The notes below the pieces were generated by a model that searched no databases, was not told the origin of the DNA, and saw nothing but the letters and a program-made list of their open reading frames with translations. A DNA stretch of 59,965 bases from CAZCJU01 sp964498965. Its GTDB lineage: Bacteria; Bacillota; Clostridia; Oscillospirales; CAG-272. Below, piece after piece: positions 58,371 through 59,965 of the stretch (position 1 is the stretch's first letter; every line of letters starts with the position of its first letter). The DNA lies in contig CAZCJU010000004.1 of assembly GCA_964498965.1 (NCBI GenBank), forward strand, positions 1 to 59,965. The letters run 5' to 3'. A program made the position numbers and the translations under genes.

Positions 58371-59965
58371 TTAATTTACAAAGTGCTTTTTCTTTTTACT
58401 GTATGCTACTGTGCCTACCAAAGTGCCGCCGCTGACAAGAGCAAAAGCAATCCAAAGTGTCATGTGGCTGTTATCTCCGGTTTTGGGGCTTTCGATTTTT
58501 TCAAGCTTTGCGATAACGGTATCGGCAAGAGTGATTTCGTTTTTGCCGTCTTTATCGCTGAAATACTTGCCGCATTCCTCACAATGCCAATATTCCGTAT
58601 TGCCCTCCGCATCGACCGTTGCCGCTTTTGCTTCGGTATGCTTCAGCGTGGTGTGGTTATCGGCATTAACTTCGCCGTATTCCGTACCGCAGACTTCACA
58701 TTTCGCCTTGTGAGTACAATCTGCTGTGCCGCCGGTGTGTTCTGAAATAACCGTAACTTCCTTGGTTGATGTGAAATCAAAACCGTCAGATGTTTTTGCG
58801 CAAACGATAAGTTTGAACGAGCTTTCATTCTCAATTTCATCAGCCGGAATTATAATTGTATACACACCGTTTTCGTAAGTCGGAGTTAAATCGCCGGTGT
58901 CCTTGTTTTCAAAGTCATAGCCGTAAACAACATCGGTTGAGCCTTCGGGGAGTGTGAAAGTGAATTCCCAATCGTGACCTTCACAAACGGTATCGTTTCC
59001 GTTGATTTCAAACTGCGGAATGTCTGATTTTTCGGTTTCGTGGTCACAATATTTGCATTTCTGCCAATACTGTCCGTTTTCGTTCTGCCATTCGTAGGTA
59101 TGTCCGTCATTCACGGTAACGGTCATTTCGGTTTTATTGCCTGCTTTGTCGGTAACAACGATTTTCTGTTCGCCCTCTGCGGGGGACAGAGTGAACTGTC
59201 CGTTTGTGTCAGGCGTTACGGGATTTCCGTTTACCGTTACGGTATCAACATATTTTTCCGTTACGGTTACGGTCTGTGCAGAGCAGTAGGTTTTGCCATC
59301 TGTAACACCCGAAATAACGGGTGCAACATTGTCAAGCACGATACCGTTTGAGTTAATATATGCTGCATTGCCTGTCGTATCGGTCAACTTTGCATAAATA
59401 ACATATTCATTATTCGGTTCAATGTTGAATTTTCCGTTGTATGCGGTAAAGGTTGCCTTTGCAAGCTCATCTGCCGTAAGCTCTTTATCGCTGAGCAAAT
59501 ATTCTATCGTTACATCCTCGCCGCTGTTGTCTGTTGCGGTGATCGTTACCTCCTGCGTGTCCTTAAAGAACAGACCGAAGGTGATATTGTTAAGGAAACT
59601 TCTCCAGCCGTTTGTGCCGAGTTTAATTTCACCTGTCGGTGCGGCAATGTCCTTCCATTGTGCCGTAAGCGGAACACTCATAACGGTATCGGATTCTGCC
59701 AATTCCGCATAAGCGGTATCGGCTGTGACGGTTACATTTTCGCATTTCCAACCCGTAAACTCATAACCGTCCCTTGTCGGATTTGTAATACCTTCAAGCA
59801 CCTTATCCGTCCACTTAACATTTGTTTTTGGGTTTTCGGAAGTGCCGCCTGCGGTGTCAAAGGTTACGGTATATTTGCTGTTTTCCTCCCACTGTGCCGT
59901 GAGGGTAATGCCCGTAACGGTATCATCTGCAACCAAATCTTTATAGGCTGTATCGGCGGTTATGT
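58371..59965 (-). CDS. Sortase-anchored surface protein with InlB-type repeats (5' end outside window)
   Basis: The visible 3' part codes for about 531 residues; the frame stays open to the window edge, so the start is outside. It begins in one InlB B/Flg_new-like repeat (TADTAYKDLVADDTVTG...LTAQW) and has a second (about VTFDTAGGTSENPKTNVKW to VPLTAQW). Ig-like modules follow (ITATDNSGEDVTIEYLLSD; VDTVTVNGNPVTPDTNGQFT), then Cys-pair segments (WQKCKYCDHETE, CTHKAKCEVCG, WHCEECGKYFSDKDG). The C-terminus is a sortase signal: SPKTGD, a membrane helix and YSKKKKHFVN. It differs from the other surface proteins here, which lack a sortase motif. Adhesion or wall binding is inferred from the domains. 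Confidence 0.88.
   Translation of the reverse strand, partial: ITADTAYKDLVADDTVTGITLTAQWEENSKYTVTFDTAGGTSENPKTNVKWTDKVLEGITNPTRDGYEFTGWKCENVTVTADTAYAELAESDTVMSVPLTAQWKDIAAPTGEIKLGTNGWRSFLNNITFGLFFKDTQEVTITATDNSGEDVTIEYLLSDKELTADELAKATFTAYNGKFNIEPNNEYVIYAKLTDTTGNAAYINSNGIVLDNVAPVISGVTDGKTYCSAQTVTVTEKYVDTVTVNGNPVTPDTNGQFTLSPAEGEQKIVVTDKAGNKTEMTVTVNDGHTYEWQNENGQYWQKCKYCDHETEKSDIPQFEINGNDTVCEGHDWEFTFTLPEGSTDVVYGYDFENKDTGDLTPTYENGVYTIIIPADEIENESSFKLIVCAKTSDGFDFTSTKEVTVISEHTGGTADCTHKAKCEVCGTEYGEVNADNHTTLKHTEAKAATVDAEGNTEYWHCEECGKYFSDKDGKNEITLADTVIAKLEKIESPKTGDNSHMTLWIAFALVSGGTLVGTVAYSKKKKHFVN

Overview
The window looks like chromosomal DNA of an endospore-forming Clostridia-type Firmicute, possibly an anaerobe of the Oscillospiraceae/Ruminococcaceae kind. 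The evidence is a set of sporulation genes (spo0A, spoIIID, yqfC-yqfD, a YlbJ/SpoVV-like gene, cwlD), clostridial-type promoters (TTGACA-17-TATAAT), A-G-rich ribosome binding sites, genes on both strands, and surface proteins with Gram-positive signal and anchor features. The species cannot be named from the sequence. Names come from recognising motifs and overall protein similarity by eye; no search was run.

Layout. 1-410: three tRNA genes (Met partial, Trp, Thr). 410-820: gene-free, with a degenerate tandem repeat and a perfect 40-bp palindromic terminator. 822-2030: a DOMON/CBM9-like surface protein with its own consensus promoter. 2228-11960 (minus): a probable operon tmk, gpmI, a GTPase-associated-protein-like gene, polA, a lipoprotein and a second DOMON-like protein. 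12198-16705: a GH99/GH71-like lipoprotein, spoIIID, a PRK06851-type P-loop protein, a short-chain dehydrogenase and spo0A. 16949-25950: carbohydrate and envelope genes (GH2 glycosidase, beta-lactamase-fold hydrolase, a PflA-like radical SAM protein, a DUF3737 protein coupled to a tandem AlgX/DHHW-like protein, a lipoprotein with a long leader).

26095-34579: calcium-type P-type ATPase, MazF-type RNase without a visible antitoxin, a YlbJ-like sporulation membrane protein divergent from yqfC-yqfD, a DUF3343/cysteine desulfurase pair, and a TM2-domain protein divergent from a small XRE regulator, with two matching operators between them. 34689-43837 (minus): cimA-leuA-leuC-leuD-leuB, which follows, and physically overlaps, a GH99-like/DOMON surface protein and a lipoprotein. 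Citramalate synthase plus LeuBCD would give 2-oxobutyrate for isoleucine, and LeuA plus LeuBCD would give the leucine precursor.

43967-50903 (minus): AGCS amino-acid carrier, ComEC with a degenerate hydrolase domain, a two-component system and a tyrosine recombinase under a palindromic operator-like site. 51094-55589 (plus): small membrane protein and the tightly overlapped cwlD-radA-TrmH-family-mnmA run. 55726-57998: serC-serA for serine synthesis. 58000-59965: an insertion-like remnant and the 3' part of a sortase-anchored repeat protein that runs off the window.

The strongest unusual items are the operator/promoter architecture at 34186-34236, the tandem AlgX-like protein with a dead first domain, the orphan GAP1-like protein inside a housekeeping operon, the Tmk N-terminal extension, and the fusion of the leucine operon to a surface-glycosidase transcript.
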